Positions 45,190-53,723 of a DNA stretch of 64,000 nt are shown here, in pieces. Made by a program: the position numbers and the translations under genes. The stretch lies in the NCBI RefSeq assembly GCF_016811075.1, contig NZ_JAFBGL010000004.1:62001-126000 (forward strand), written 5' to 3'. The stretch's first letter is position 1. Each line of letters starts with the position of its first letter. The notes below the pieces were generated by a model. That model ran no database searches, had not been told where the DNA came from, and saw only the letters and a list, made by a program, of their open reading frames with translations. Source of the stretch: Oceaniferula flava. GTDB taxonomy: Bacteria; Verrucomicrobiota; Verrucomicrobiia; Verrucomicrobiales; Akkermansiaceae.

Positions 45190-45256
45190 TAATCACCGCA
45201 AAGTCAATTTATTCACTGCAAAATTTGCGGTGATTAATGCCTCTATTCCCCGCAAA
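45190..45256. promoter_or_regulatory. Inverted-repeat cluster between the Fic gene and the lipid operon (probable operator)
   Basis: A perfect 13-bp inverted repeat, TAATCACCGCAAA (45190-45202) and its complement (45224-45236), encloses a near copy CACTGCAAA (45214-45222). A fourth half-site CCCCGCAAA lies at 45248-45256. The cluster sits in the divergent gap, 32 bases from the Fic start and 42 bases from the DUF3419 start. There is no T-run, so it is an operator rather than a terminator. The Fic protein's own winged helix is the obvious candidate binder, which is inference. Confidence 0.6.
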
Positions 45257-45297
45257 TCAGATCAAACCTACGAGATTCCCACATTCCACCCATAATC

Positions 45298-46386
45298 ATG
45301 CAGTCCGAAATCCAACAACATGCCGACTTCAGCAAGGTGCGTTATGCCAATTGCTGGGAAGATGCTGACATCTTGATCGAGGCGCTTGCTCCCCAGGGCC
45401 GGCACTGCGTGAGCATTGGATCGGCGGGAGACAATTCCTTTTCCCTGCTCGCCGCGGGGGCTGAAAGTGTGACCATTGCCGAGATGAACCCGGCGCAGAT
45501 CGCTTGCATCAAGTTGCGCATCGCAGCTTATCAATCGCTGAACCACCGAGAGTTTCTGACACTGCTCGGTGAGCTCGAGGGCGACCGCATTGCGCTCTAT
45601 CAAAAATGTCTGCCGTTGCTGGATGATGCCACCCGCGACTACTGGGGGCACTTTCAAGAGCACATCGTGGAGGGCTTTGGGCGGGTGGGAAAATTCGAAA
45701 GTTACTTCACCTTGTTCCGCGACAAGCTGCTGCCGCTGGTGCATTCGAAAACGACCATCGCCGCCCTGCTGCAAAGCCGCTCCCGTGATGAACGCGAGAC
45801 CTTCTATCAATCGACCTGGAACACCTGGCGCTGGCGACTGCTTTTCAAGTTCTTCTTTTCCCGCTTTGTGATGGGCCGACTCGGGCGCGACCCTGCCTTT
45901 TTCAAATACGTCGAGGGCTCGGTGGCGGATCGGATTTTATCGCGAACAAAACACGCCTTGGTGAAACTGGATCCCTCGAAAAACCCCTATCTTCACTGGA
46001 TCCTAACAGGCCGCTATGGTAGCACCCTGCCGCACGCCTTGCGGGAGGAAAATTTCCAGACCATCAGAGATCGGATTCACCGCATCCACATCGCCCCCCG
46101 CCCGCTCGAGTCCCTGCTCGACGATGCCCAGCAGCCATTCGATGCCTATAACCTCAGTGACATCTTCGAATACATGTCGGAGGAGAACACCGCTGAGGTA
46201 TTGCAAACCATCCACCGCCACAGCTCCAAGGGCGCGCGACTGGCCTACTGGAACATGCTCGCGCCACGGTCACGACCGGCATCGATGTCAGCCGATCTCA
46301 ACCCCTTAGACGACCTCGCGGCTCAACTTTTCATCCAGGACAAAGCCTTTTTCTACTCCGCCTTTGTGGTGGAAGAAACCACCTAA
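45298..46386 (+). CDS. DUF3419 / BtaA-like S-adenosylmethionine-dependent transferase
   Basis: A 362-residue protein of the DUF3419 family, which includes BtaA, the enzyme adding a 3-amino-3-carboxypropyl group from S-adenosylmethionine to diacylglycerol in betaine-lipid synthesis. It opens with YANCWEDADILIEAL, then the SAM-binding loop SIGSAGDNSFSLL (about 39-51) and an acidic residue in AEMNPAQ at about 62. Later FDAYNLSDIFEYM and ARLAYWNML match the second half of the family. It starts a tight plus-strand operon with a kinase-like, an acyltransferase-like and a ligase-like gene. No BtaB-like methyltransferase is present, so the product would keep a free amine. The exact substrate is inferred. 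Confidence 0.8.
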   Translation: MQSEIQQHADFSKVRYANCWEDADILIEALAPQGRHCVSIGSAGDNSFSLLAAGAESVTIAEMNPAQIACIKLRIAAYQSLNHREFLTLLGELEGDRIALYQKCLPLLDDATRDYWGHFQEHIVEGFGRVGKFESYFTLFRDKLLPLVHSKTTIAALLQSRSRDERETFYQSTWNTWRWRLLFKFFFSRFVMGRLGRDPAFFKYVEGSVADRILSRTKHALVKLDPSKNPYLHWILTGRYGSTLPHALREENFQTIRDRIHRIHIAPRPLESLLDDAQQPFDAYNLSDIFEYMSEENTAEVLQTIHRHSSKGARLAYWNMLAPRSRPASMSADLNPLDDLAAQLFIQDKAFFYSAFVVEETT

Positions 46387-46389
46387 GCC

Positions 46390-47685
46390 ATGCACCCGCT
46401 GATCTCCATCGTCATCACCCTGACCTGCCTCAGCGCCATCTTGGCGGGCTCGGCCTGGGCGGTGTCGCGGGAAATCATCTCCGGCGAGCTGGCTCGGAAG
46501 TCGGTGCATGTGGGCATGGGGCTGCTGTGTTTGAGCTTTCCTTGGTTGTTTGATTCGGTGCTGGCGGTTCAGGCACTGGCCGCGGTCGCGGTGCTTTCGC
46601 TGCTGGTGGTGAGGATTTCCAAACTTCGCCAATCCGTCGGCTCGGCTCTGTTCTCGGTGGAGCGTTTATCCGTCGGCGAGTTGCTGTTTCCCATCGCGGT
46701 GGCGTGGTTGTTCACCCTCGGGTGGGATCGACCGGTGCTGTATGCCATTTCTTTGCTGCTGCTCACTCTCGCCGACACCGCAGGGGCTCTGGCTGGCAGC
46801 AAGTATGGCAAGAAATTCTATCGAACCATCGCCGCGACCAAGAGCCTTGAGGGATCGCTGGCCTTTTTCGTCACCGCCTTCATCTGCACGGCGCTGCCGC
46901 TGTTCTGCTTCACTGATCTAACATGGGGGCTGATTGTCTTTCTATCACTCACCGTCGCGCTCTTCACCATGGCGGTGGAAGGGGCGTCGGGGCACGGACT
47001 GGATAACCTGCTCATCCCCATTGGAGCGTTTCTCTTGCTGGACTACTACGGCGAGCTGGGTGGTCACGAATTGTTCCTCCGCGCGGCGGCTCTGGTCATT
47101 TTGTTAGCCTTGTTATTGTTCACACACAGGCAGCACACCTTCGACGGCGGTGCGCTGCTGACGGCGCTGTTGTTTGGCTTTGCCGCCTTCACGCTCGGTG
47201 GCCTCCCCTGTTTACTGGCAGCCTTCCTCGTCTTTGTTAGACACCTCGTCGCCCAACGCTGCATGCCGGAGCACGGCAGGGTGATCCACTCGCAGGTCAC
47301 CATCATCGCAGTGGCGATTCCTTCCTTATTCTGGCTGACCCTAGCGCGTGGTGATGTCATCCCCCAAGCGAGCGGCCAGGCCGGCTTTATCATCACCCAG
47401 GCCCTCACCATCGCGATGCTGCATAGTGTGACACAGAAACATCTGGGAAAACCATCCGCCTCACTCTTCGTCTGCCTCCTGCTCTCCCTCGTGGTGCTCA
47501 GCTCGGCACTGTGGCTCGCCATCCCACCGCTCCATTTCGCTGTCGCCCTAGCGCTCAGTCCGCTGTTGGCCTGGGTGCATTTTCAGTGGAAAAACGAACA
47601 TGTCACCACCGCGACACACGCCTGCAAGCTGGGCATTCTGGCCTCGGTTTTCTCCCCCATCGCGATGCTCCCAATTTTGTTATGA
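46390..47685 (+). CDS. Phytol/dolichol kinase-like membrane protein fused to a DUF92-like half
   Basis: A 431-residue membrane protein with about twelve helices, in two parts. The first half (about 1-225) matches the CTP-dependent SEC59/DGK1/VTE5 kinases of dolichol, diacylglycerol and phytol: GELARKSVHVGMGL, the nucleotide loop ADTAGALAGSKYGKKF and KSLEGSLAFF are their hallmark motifs. The second half (about 226-431) has GGALLTALLFGFAAFTLGG and resembles DUF92/TMEM19, the family of the plant phytyl-phosphate kinase VTE6; that match is weaker. If right, one protein could carry out both phosphorylations of a prenol to its diphosphate. It starts three bases after the DUF3419 gene and overlaps the next gene by four bases (ATGA). 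Confidence 0.7.
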   Translation: MHPLISIVITLTCLSAILAGSAWAVSREIISGELARKSVHVGMGLLCLSFPWLFDSVLAVQALAAVAVLSLLVVRISKLRQSVGSALFSVERLSVGELLFPIAVAWLFTLGWDRPVLYAISLLLLTLADTAGALAGSKYGKKFYRTIAATKSLEGSLAFFVTAFICTALPLFCFTDLTWGLIVFLSLTVALFTMAVEGASGHGLDNLLIPIGAFLLLDYYGELGGHELFLRAAALVILLALLLFTHRQHTFDGGALLTALLFGFAAFTLGGLPCLLAAFLVFVRHLVAQRCMPEHGRVIHSQVTIIAVAIPSLFWLTLARGDVIPQASGQAGFIITQALTIAMLHSVTQKHLGKPSASLFVCLLLSLVVLSSALWLAIPPLHFAVALALSPLLAWVHFQWKNEHVTTATHACKLGILASVFSPIAMLPILL

Positions 47686-48626
47686 AACTCATCACGCCCA
47701 CTGACCATCAGCTCAACGACCACCACCGCGACCTCTTCCAGCAAGGCGCGGGGGTCATTGCCACGGACGGCGACCTCAGCGCCGGACTGTGGTTCGATCA
47801 TACCCCGGAATACCAGGGGAGAAAAATCGGCACGATCGGTGGCTGCGAGATCAACGAGGCGGCGGCTGGTTTCCTGAGCGACTGCGCCGACTACTTACAT
47901 CGCGAACATCAGTGCCAGACGGTGGTCGGTCCGATGAATGGCAATACCTGGCAGCAGCATCGGCTGGTGCTCGATAGTAACGGTCGCGATCCCTTTTTCA
48001 TGGAACCGATCGAGCCTGCTCACTTTCTGGAAACCTTCCGCGCCGCCGGCTTTGAGGAGCTTTCCAGCTATTCCTCGTCCTCGGTCGACCTCACTGCCAC
48101 AGCACGCGACTTTGCCTCGTTGGAAAAGCGGCTGCAAGCTGCCTCCGTGACGATTCGTCCGATCGATCCGGCGAAATTCGAGAGCGATCTCGGTGCGATC
48201 TTTGACCTCAGCCTGATCAGCTTTGCTAACAACTTTCTTTACACTCCTCTGAAGAAATCCAGCTTCGTGGGCAAATACATGTCGGCGCAGGATCACATCG
48301 ATCCGGATCTGGTGCTCCTCGTCGAGCGCGATGATGACTTGGTCGGTTTTGTATTCTGCATGCCGGATCTGTTCGCGGTTAAACAAGGAAAGCCGCCGGC
48401 GATCATCGTGAAAACTCTGGCGGTGCTGCCGGAGAGAAACCTTTCGGGGCTGGGAAGCTTGTTAGTTTTTAAAGCTCAGGCCATCGCGAAAAGCAAAGGC
48501 TACACCGAAGCCATCCATGCGCTGCAATACCAGAGCAACAGCTCGCGGCGTATCAGCGATCGCTTCGATGCCAAGATCTTCAGACAATACGCCCTGATGG
48601 CAAAAACCTTCACGCAGATATCATGA
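47682..48626 (+). CDS. YghO-like GNAT acyltransferase (bacterial ceramide-synthase-like)
   Basis: A 314-residue cytoplasmic GNAT-fold protein. The ATG at 47682 overlaps the previous stop and is preferred over an in-frame ATG at 47511 inside that gene. The first half has GRKIGTIGGCEINEAAAGFL and the family-specific CQTVVGPMNGNTWQQ, then FMEPIEPAHFLETFRAAGFEE. The second has IIVKTLAVLPERNLSGLGSLL as the acyl-CoA-binding strand and loop. The VGPMN pattern is what I associate with the YghO group, to which the N-acyltransferase of bacterial ceramide synthesis (Caulobacter bCerS) belongs, recalled from memory. It would N-acylate an amino-lipid, possibly the product of the DUF3419 enzyme two genes upstream. 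The next ATG overlaps its stop. Confidence 0.72.
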   Translation: MKLITPTDHQLNDHHRDLFQQGAGVIATDGDLSAGLWFDHTPEYQGRKIGTIGGCEINEAAAGFLSDCADYLHREHQCQTVVGPMNGNTWQQHRLVLDSNGRDPFFMEPIEPAHFLETFRAAGFEELSSYSSSSVDLTATARDFASLEKRLQAASVTIRPIDPAKFESDLGAIFDLSLISFANNFLYTPLKKSSFVGKYMSAQDHIDPDLVLLVERDDDLVGFVFCMPDLFAVKQGKPPAIIVKTLAVLPERNLSGLGSLLVFKAQAIAKSKGYTEAIHALQYQSNSSRRISDRFDAKIFRQYALMAKTFTQIS

Positions 48627-50152
48627 ACCTTGTGAACCATCTCGCCGAGCGGGCGCAGCGACATCCCGACCGACTGGCACTGATCGATGCCGATCGGTCG
48701 ATGAGCTACGCCGACCTTTACCGTCACGTCTGCGGAGCGTCGCAGCAGCTGCGGGGTGATGGTCTGGGCGAGGGCGATACCGTGCTCATCCTGCAGCCCG
48801 TCGGCATCCCACTTTACATCAGCCTGCTCGGAGCCTTCCACGCCGGGCTGACGGTGATGTTTATCGATCCTTCGGCGGGGAAAGCCATTATGCGTAATAG
48901 TCTCTCGCTACATCAGCCGTCTGCCTTCATCGGGGTGGGAAAAGCACACCTGCTGCGACTGACGACACCTGAACTCCGGCGTATTTCCCACCCGTATCAT
49001 AGCAGTGGATGGGTGCCGTTCAGCCGCAAGTGGTCGCCACAGGCTGTTGATGTCTTTGACCCAGTCGAGAGCGCTGCCGACGCACCGGCCTTGATTACCT
49101 TCACCAGCGGTAGCACGGGCATGCCGAAGGCGGCGTGTCGGAGTCATGGGTTCTTGTTAGCCCAGCATCAGGCGCTGGCGGAGTCGTTGCACTATCAAGA
49201 AGGGCAAGTGGATCTGGTCACCCTGCCGGTGTTCACCCTGGCGAACCTTGCCTCGGGTTTGACCTCGGTGCTGGCGGACACCGATTTGCGCTTTCCGGCG
49301 CTCGCCAATTCGACAGCCGTTGCCGCCCAGTGCAAACGTCACCAGGTGACTCGCTGCGCGGCCTCGCCGGCATTTTTTGCCAAGCTATTTCGCGACCAGC
49401 AGCTCCCGGAATTCACCTCGATTTACACCGGAGGCGCTCCCGTGTTTCCCGACTTACTCGATCGAATTCAAGCCGCCCGACCCGAGATGGATGTCGTCAC
49501 GGTATTTGGATCGACCGAAGCGGAACCGATCGCCCACATCGCGTGGAAAGAGGTTTCGGAAAGCGATCACCAGAAGATGTTAGCCGGACAAGGTTTGTTA
49601 GTGGGAAAACCGGTTCAAGCGACCCAACTGCGAATCGTCACCGACCAATCGGGGCAAAGCAACACAGTGGATTTCGATGCTCAGGAACTGCCCGTGGGCG
49701 CGATCGGCGAGATCCTTGTCACGGGTGATCATGTGCTGAAGGGTTACCTCCATGGCAAGGGAAACGAAGAGAGCAAGGTGTCCATTGACGGTGAAATTTG
49801 GCACCGCACTGGCGACGCCGCCTGGCAAGATGAGACCGGTAGAGTCTGGCTAGTAGGACGCTGTGGCGCAGCCATTGCCAGGGATGGCCAACCGCCGCTC
49901 TACCCCTTTGGCATCGAGTGCGCAGCGATGAGTCACCCTTCGGTGCAGCGCTGTGCTTTGTTAAAACATCGCGACCAGATCACCCTGTTTTACGAGGGTC
50001 AGCTTAGCGAGGATGACAGGTCTGAGCTATTCGACACACTGAGTCTGCTCGGCGTGGAAGCGATCGAAAACATGGATCACATCCCCGTGGATAAGCGACA
50101 CAATGCCAAGATCGATTACCCGGCACTCAGAGCCACGATCAAAGATCGATGA
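48623..50152 (+). CDS. OleC-like acyl-AMP ligase (ANL superfamily)
   Basis: A 509-residue adenylate-forming enzyme. The ATP loop TFTSGSTGMPKA is at about 156-167, VFGSTEAEPIAHI is the A5-type motif, and a final K in the DKRHNAKIDY segment is the likely catalytic lysine. Internal stretches such as DLVTLPVFTLANLASGLTSV and GQGLLVGKPVQATQLRIV resemble OleC, the beta-lactone synthetase of long-chain olefin synthesis, more than ordinary acyl-CoA ligases. No OleA, OleB or OleD is in the window, so activation of a fatty or hydroxy acid for the neighbouring acyltransferase fits better. Last gene of the four-gene operon; its stop lies four bases from a convergent sulfatase. Confidence 0.78.
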   Translation: MNLVNHLAERAQRHPDRLALIDADRSMSYADLYRHVCGASQQLRGDGLGEGDTVLILQPVGIPLYISLLGAFHAGLTVMFIDPSAGKAIMRNSLSLHQPSAFIGVGKAHLLRLTTPELRRISHPYHSSGWVPFSRKWSPQAVDVFDPVESAADAPALITFTSGSTGMPKAACRSHGFLLAQHQALAESLHYQEGQVDLVTLPVFTLANLASGLTSVLADTDLRFPALANSTAVAAQCKRHQVTRCAASPAFFAKLFRDQQLPEFTSIYTGGAPVFPDLLDRIQAARPEMDVVTVFGSTEAEPIAHIAWKEVSESDHQKMLAGQGLLVGKPVQATQLRIVTDQSGQSNTVDFDAQELPVGAIGEILVTGDHVLKGYLHGKGNEESKVSIDGEIWHRTGDAAWQDETGRVWLVGRCGAAIARDGQPPLYPFGIECAAMSHPSVQRCALLKHRDQITLFYEGQLSEDDRSELFDTLSLLGVEAIENMDHIPVDKRHNAKIDYPALRATIKDR

Positions 50153-50155
50153 TGC

Positions 50156-51574
50156 TCACCTGTTGCCGTATTGCTTGTAGCCGTAGGATTCGTAAATGTG
50201 GCCCTTGCCTTGCATGCGGAGGTCGCCTGATGCGGTGAGCTCTTGCATCAGCTGCGTTTTCAATCGCACGAGTGTCTCAGCATATTCAGGGTTCTCGGCG
50301 AGGTTGTGCATCTGATGCGGATCAGTGCTAAGCTGATAGAGCTCGTCCTGCGGGCGCTTGCCGAAGCTGAGCTGATAGAACTGTTTCCCTTGGGGATCGT
50401 TTCGATGTTTCAAAATCTCATTCTTGGTCGGACCGTCATCACAGTCGCCCCAGTTCGATCGATGTTCGGCTTTCGGCGCTCCGGCTGGCCAGCGGTCTGG
50501 GAAAAAATTATGGATGTAGAGGAAGTCCACGGTGCGGATCGCCCGGCAGGCTGCCGCGAGTTGACCCGTCTCCTGACAGGGCGTGTGTCTTTCTTTCCCG
50601 AAGATCACCGAGCCACGGGAGCTATCTAACCAGCCTTGTTGCTCGGACTTGAGAAGCGGCAGCAGGCTGTGCCCGCTCATGCTGTCCGGTCGTTTCAGCC
50701 CAGCAAGGTCCAGGAAAGTTGGCGCGAGATCGACGAAGCTGACGAAGTCCTTGATGGTCCGACCGTGCTTCAATTGATCGCCCCACATCATCGCCAGTGG
50801 CACACGGGTGCCGGCATCGTAGAGGTTGCTTTTTCCACGAGGAAATGGCCAACCGTGATCGCCAGTCATCACCACCAGGGTATTGCTCAGCTCACCCATT
50901 GCTTCGAGCTTTTCTAACAATTCACCAACTTCGCGATCGAATCGCTGCACTTCGAAATAGTAGTCGCAGATGTCACTGCGGACTGTTTCGGTATCAGGAT
51001 AATACGGTGGCACTTGCACCTCCTCCAGCTTCATGCCGCTGGCCACACCCGAACCTTTTTTGTAGCTGCGGTGAGGATCGGAGCTGCCAAACCAAAAACA
51101 GAACGCTTGGCCGGCTGGCCGCTTTTTGAAAAATTCATCCACGCTCCTCACCTTGTCGCCAGCCACTGGCGATGGCAGGTCGCGACCCGGGCCGAATGCT
51201 TTGCGATACGATCCCACGTAGTAGCCTGCTTGCTCCAACATCCGTGGATAGGTGTCGATCCCCTCGGGAAACTGGCTCCACAAGTTCGCCCCCGGGCCGA
51301 GTCGCCAGTGGTATTGCCCGGTGAGTGCCGCATTTCTCGACGGCGTGCAGGAGGGTGAGGCCACAAAGGCGTGCTCGAACAGCACGCCCTGCTCCGCGAT
51401 GCGGTTGAACGTGGGTGTCTTGACCACCTTGTCGCCGTAGACCGAGGCGTGAGGCCAGCCCCAGTCGTCAGCGATGCAGAATACGATATTCGGTGGCTTA
51501 GTCTCCGCAGCAAGACTGGCGGCAGAGAACATCAGAACGAGCCAACAAGACATCCATTGGGTGAGGGAATGCAT
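50156..51574 (-). CDS. Secreted sulfatase, N-sulfoglucosamine sulfohydrolase-like
   Basis: A 472-residue sulfatase with a signal peptide (about 1-23). The Asp pair is in VFCIADDWGWPHASVYG, the formylglycine motif is C76-T-P-S-R80, and the usual SDNG is replaced by TGDHGWPF. The DDWGWPHAS start and GDHG signature are shared with heparan N-sulfatase (SGSH)-like sulfatases, which cleave N- or O-sulfate from amino sugars; that comparison is from memory. It converges with the lipid operon and is followed downstream by no partner, while a secreted esterase gene lies upstream on the same strand, 33 bases away, and may be co-transcribed. Confidence 0.9.
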   Translation of the reverse strand: MHSLTQWMSCWLVLMFSAASLAAETKPPNIVFCIADDWGWPHASVYGDKVVKTPTFNRIAEQGVLFEHAFVASPSCTPSRNAALTGQYHWRLGPGANLWSQFPEGIDTYPRMLEQAGYYVGSYRKAFGPGRDLPSPVAGDKVRSVDEFFKKRPAGQAFCFWFGSSDPHRSYKKGSGVASGMKLEEVQVPPYYPDTETVRSDICDYYFEVQRFDREVGELLEKLEAMGELSNTLVVMTGDHGWPFPRGKSNLYDAGTRVPLAMMWGDQLKHGRTIKDFVSFVDLAPTFLDLAGLKRPDSMSGHSLLPLLKSEQQGWLDSSRGSVIFGKERHTPCQETGQLAAACRAIRTVDFLYIHNFFPDRWPAGAPKAEHRSNWGDCDDGPTKNEILKHRNDPQGKQFYQLSFGKRPQDELYQLSTDPHQMHNLAENPEYAETLVRLKTQLMQELTASGDLRMQGKGHIYESYGYKQYGNR

Positions 51575-51607
51575 CTAGATCCATACCGCCGAAGATGGCC
51601 GATTATT

Positions 51608-52966
51608 TCACGGCCCAACCACCACCTGGGCAGGAAATGCGTAATTGGGGTCGCCGCGCTGCGCCAAATTCTTGAGCATGGTGTTGCGGCTTCGTGGAAG
51701 CTTTCCTTTGAAAACTTGCTTACCGTTGAGCATGATGGTGACCACTTGATCGAGGTCTACCAGTTGATCGTTCAAGTTGACGATGATCTTGGAAGACTGC
51801 AGGGCTTTGCGTATCGATACGCCCCCTTTTTCCTTCGGCGGAATCACCTCCTCGGCGGTGATGGTGATGAGGTTCTTGGTCTTGTCCGCGCTGGCGGTGA
51901 TGGCGAACTCACCTAACTCGGGAGTCTGGGTGAGGCCGAGCCAGTAGAAGCTATCGCGATAGACCTTGGCTTTCTCGTGACAGCGCCAGACGATTTTTTT
52001 CGGGTAGGGCTGACGGGTATGTTGGGCGAGCCAGGCGGGGGAATGTTGGTAATCGATCCCATGGCCACGCCCCTTTTGAATCGCCAGCTGATTGACGTAG
52101 CCTTGCGAGTCGGCGGCCTTGTGGGCATCGATCGCAGCGTGCAATTTCTTTGCCAGCTTGATCCGCTTATACATGGTGTCGTTCTCACCAATGTCCGAGC
52201 GGAATGGCAGGTTACGCAGGTTTTCGGTCACCGTCATCATGCCTCCGGCCATCGATCCGGCGGCGGCAAATTGGTCCGCCATGAAAGGTGCCAAGTGGCA
52301 GGTGCCGTAACCACCTTGGGAGATGCCCATGATGTATATTTTGTTAGGGTCGACATCATTGAACAACACCGCATCGCGGATCACGCGGGTGAAGATGTCG
52401 ATATTATGTTTGTGCCACCAGCGGCCTAAACGGTCGTCGGCCATGCGCGGGATGAAGTAGAGTCCTGCAGGCTGATAGACCCCACGCGTCAGACGCATCT
52501 GGGCCTGCCATTCGCGACTGTTCACGCTCCAGCCGTGAGCTGTGTCCACCTTGTGCTGGCCGCCCCCGTGCAAACAAATGAACATCGGCCAACCGGTGGC
52601 CGGCTTTTCGCCCTTGGCCATGAAAACGTAGGGCATGACATGGCCATCCGCCTTCAGCTGGCCTCCTTTCAGCTCGAGTTTTTCCCCCTTGGCGGCCAAT
52701 TGCTCCAAGGTTTTCGGAACCGGCAGCAGGTGCTTGTCCCAGCCGGCCCGTTTCGCCGAGGCGCTGTAAGCTTGCCACAGATCCGCTTGCACGGCCTCGA
52801 CCTCCGCGGCGCTGAGCGCTGGGGCGTCCGCTGGGAGGGTGGTGGTCTTACCCGCGAGGGAAGCATCCAGCCACGCTGGCACGCTCGCTTGGGGGGCTGG
52901 TTCGGCTTGAACGACGGCCATGCACAGAAGGCTGCAGGCGCTGATGAGTGAGAAAGATTGGATCAT
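51608..52966 (-). CDS. Secreted alpha/beta-hydrolase (polyhydroxybutyrate depolymerase/feruloyl esterase-like)
   Basis: A 452-residue exported hydrolase with a signal peptide. The ATG at 52966 (MIQSFSLISACSLLCMAVVQ) is chosen over an in-frame start 30 bases upstream. The alpha/beta-hydrolase core has the oxyanion-side element MFICLHGGGQH and the nucleophile elbow IYIMGISQGGYGTCHL with the serine in GISQGG. The C-terminal ~110 residues form a beta domain (LITITAEEVIPP and LVDLDQVVTIMLNG). It would cut ester bonds in a polymer or acetylated or feruloylated glycan outside the cytoplasm. Neighbouring the sulfatase, a role in trimming a decorated polysaccharide is plausible. The exact substrate is unknown. 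Confidence 0.8.
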   Translation of the reverse strand: MIQSFSLISACSLLCMAVVQAEPAPQASVPAWLDASLAGKTTTLPADAPALSAAEVEAVQADLWQAYSASAKRAGWDKHLLPVPKTLEQLAAKGEKLELKGGQLKADGHVMPYVFMAKGEKPATGWPMFICLHGGGQHKVDTAHGWSVNSREWQAQMRLTRGVYQPAGLYFIPRMADDRLGRWWHKHNIDIFTRVIRDAVLFNDVDPNKIYIMGISQGGYGTCHLAPFMADQFAAAGSMAGGMMTVTENLRNLPFRSDIGENDTMYKRIKLAKKLHAAIDAHKAADSQGYVNQLAIQKGRGHGIDYQHSPAWLAQHTRQPYPKKIVWRCHEKAKVYRDSFYWLGLTQTPELGEFAITASADKTKNLITITAEEVIPPKEKGGVSIRKALQSSKIIVNLNDQLVDLDQVVTIMLNGKQVFKGKLPRSRNTMLKNLAQRGDPNYAFPAQVVVGP

Positions 52967-53016
52967 AACTGCTGTGGATGCCATCCGTAGCGACACCGGC
53001 GGAGAGACTTGTCTCG

Positions 53017-53709
53017 CTACATCATGCCCTCGGTGGCAAAGGAATGATAACCGACCGCCCGATCGTCACTCGGCCGACCAACAATCAGGTGATCGACAAA
53101 GCGGATCCGCATCAACTGCGCAGCTTCGGTAACCCGACGCGTCAGCGCGATGTCGGCCCGACTCGGTGAGGGGTCGCCCGACGGGTGATTGTGCACCAGC
53201 ACAAAGGCGGGCGACTGATTGAGCAGCACATGGTGCATGATATCACGCGGCTCACAGAGTGCTGTATCGGTGTTGCCCTTGCTCAGTTCAATGGTGCGCA
53301 CGCCGCGCAGCTTGGTGTCTAACAACACAATCAAAACATGCTCTTTCCGCTCGTGCGCCAATCGGGGAGCTACCGCCTCGTAGATAGCATCCGCGCTGTT
53401 CATCGGTGCGCGGCGCATCTTTTCATTGGCCGAGCGGGCACCGAGTTCAAAAGCGGCCAGCAGTTGCGCCGCCTTGGCAGGCCCCAGTCCGTGTTCTTTC
53501 GACAGCTCCTTGACACTCAGGCCGCCGAGATCGGTCAGGCTGCCGTGTTTCTTCAGCAGCTGCCGTCCCAGCTCGATCGCGCTGGTGCCCTTGACTCCGA
53601 CTCGGAGAAAGATCGCCAGCAGCTCGGCATCACTGATCGAAGCCGCCCCCAGCCTCGCCAAGCGTTCACGCGGGCGTTCATTTTCTGGCAGGTCGGGGAT
53701 TTTGGCCAT
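53017..53709 (-). CDS. radC: RadC family JAB-domain protein
   Basis: A 230-residue protein with the RadC layout: an N-terminal helix-hairpin-helix region (about 45-80, LSKEHGLGPAKAAQLLAAFE) and a C-terminal JAB/MPN-type metal-binding domain with AFVLVHNHPSGDPSPSRADI at about 165-184. The His-x-His, Ser and Asp zinc ligands are all present. RadC's exact function is disputed; it was named for DNA repair but may be a nuclease or peptidase-like enzyme. It lies 14 bases downstream of ispF on the same strand. Confidence 0.92.
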   Translation of the reverse strand: MAKIPDLPENERPRERLARLGAASISDAELLAIFLRVGVKGTSAIELGRQLLKKHGSLTDLGGLSVKELSKEHGLGPAKAAQLLAAFELGARSANEKMRRAPMNSADAIYEAVAPRLAHERKEHVLIVLLDTKLRGVRTIELSKGNTDTALCEPRDIMHHVLLNQSPAFVLVHNHPSGDPSPSRADIALTRRVTEAAQLMRIRFVDHLIVGRPSDDRAVGYHSFATEGMM

Positions 53710-53723
53710 CGTTCAGTCCTTGG

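Noticed and set aside
48623..50152. Olefin (OleABCD) hydrocarbon biosynthesis locus.
   Set aside because: Only an OleC-like ligase is present; OleA, OleB and OleD are not in the window, and the neighbours point to amino- or prenyl-lipid chemistry.
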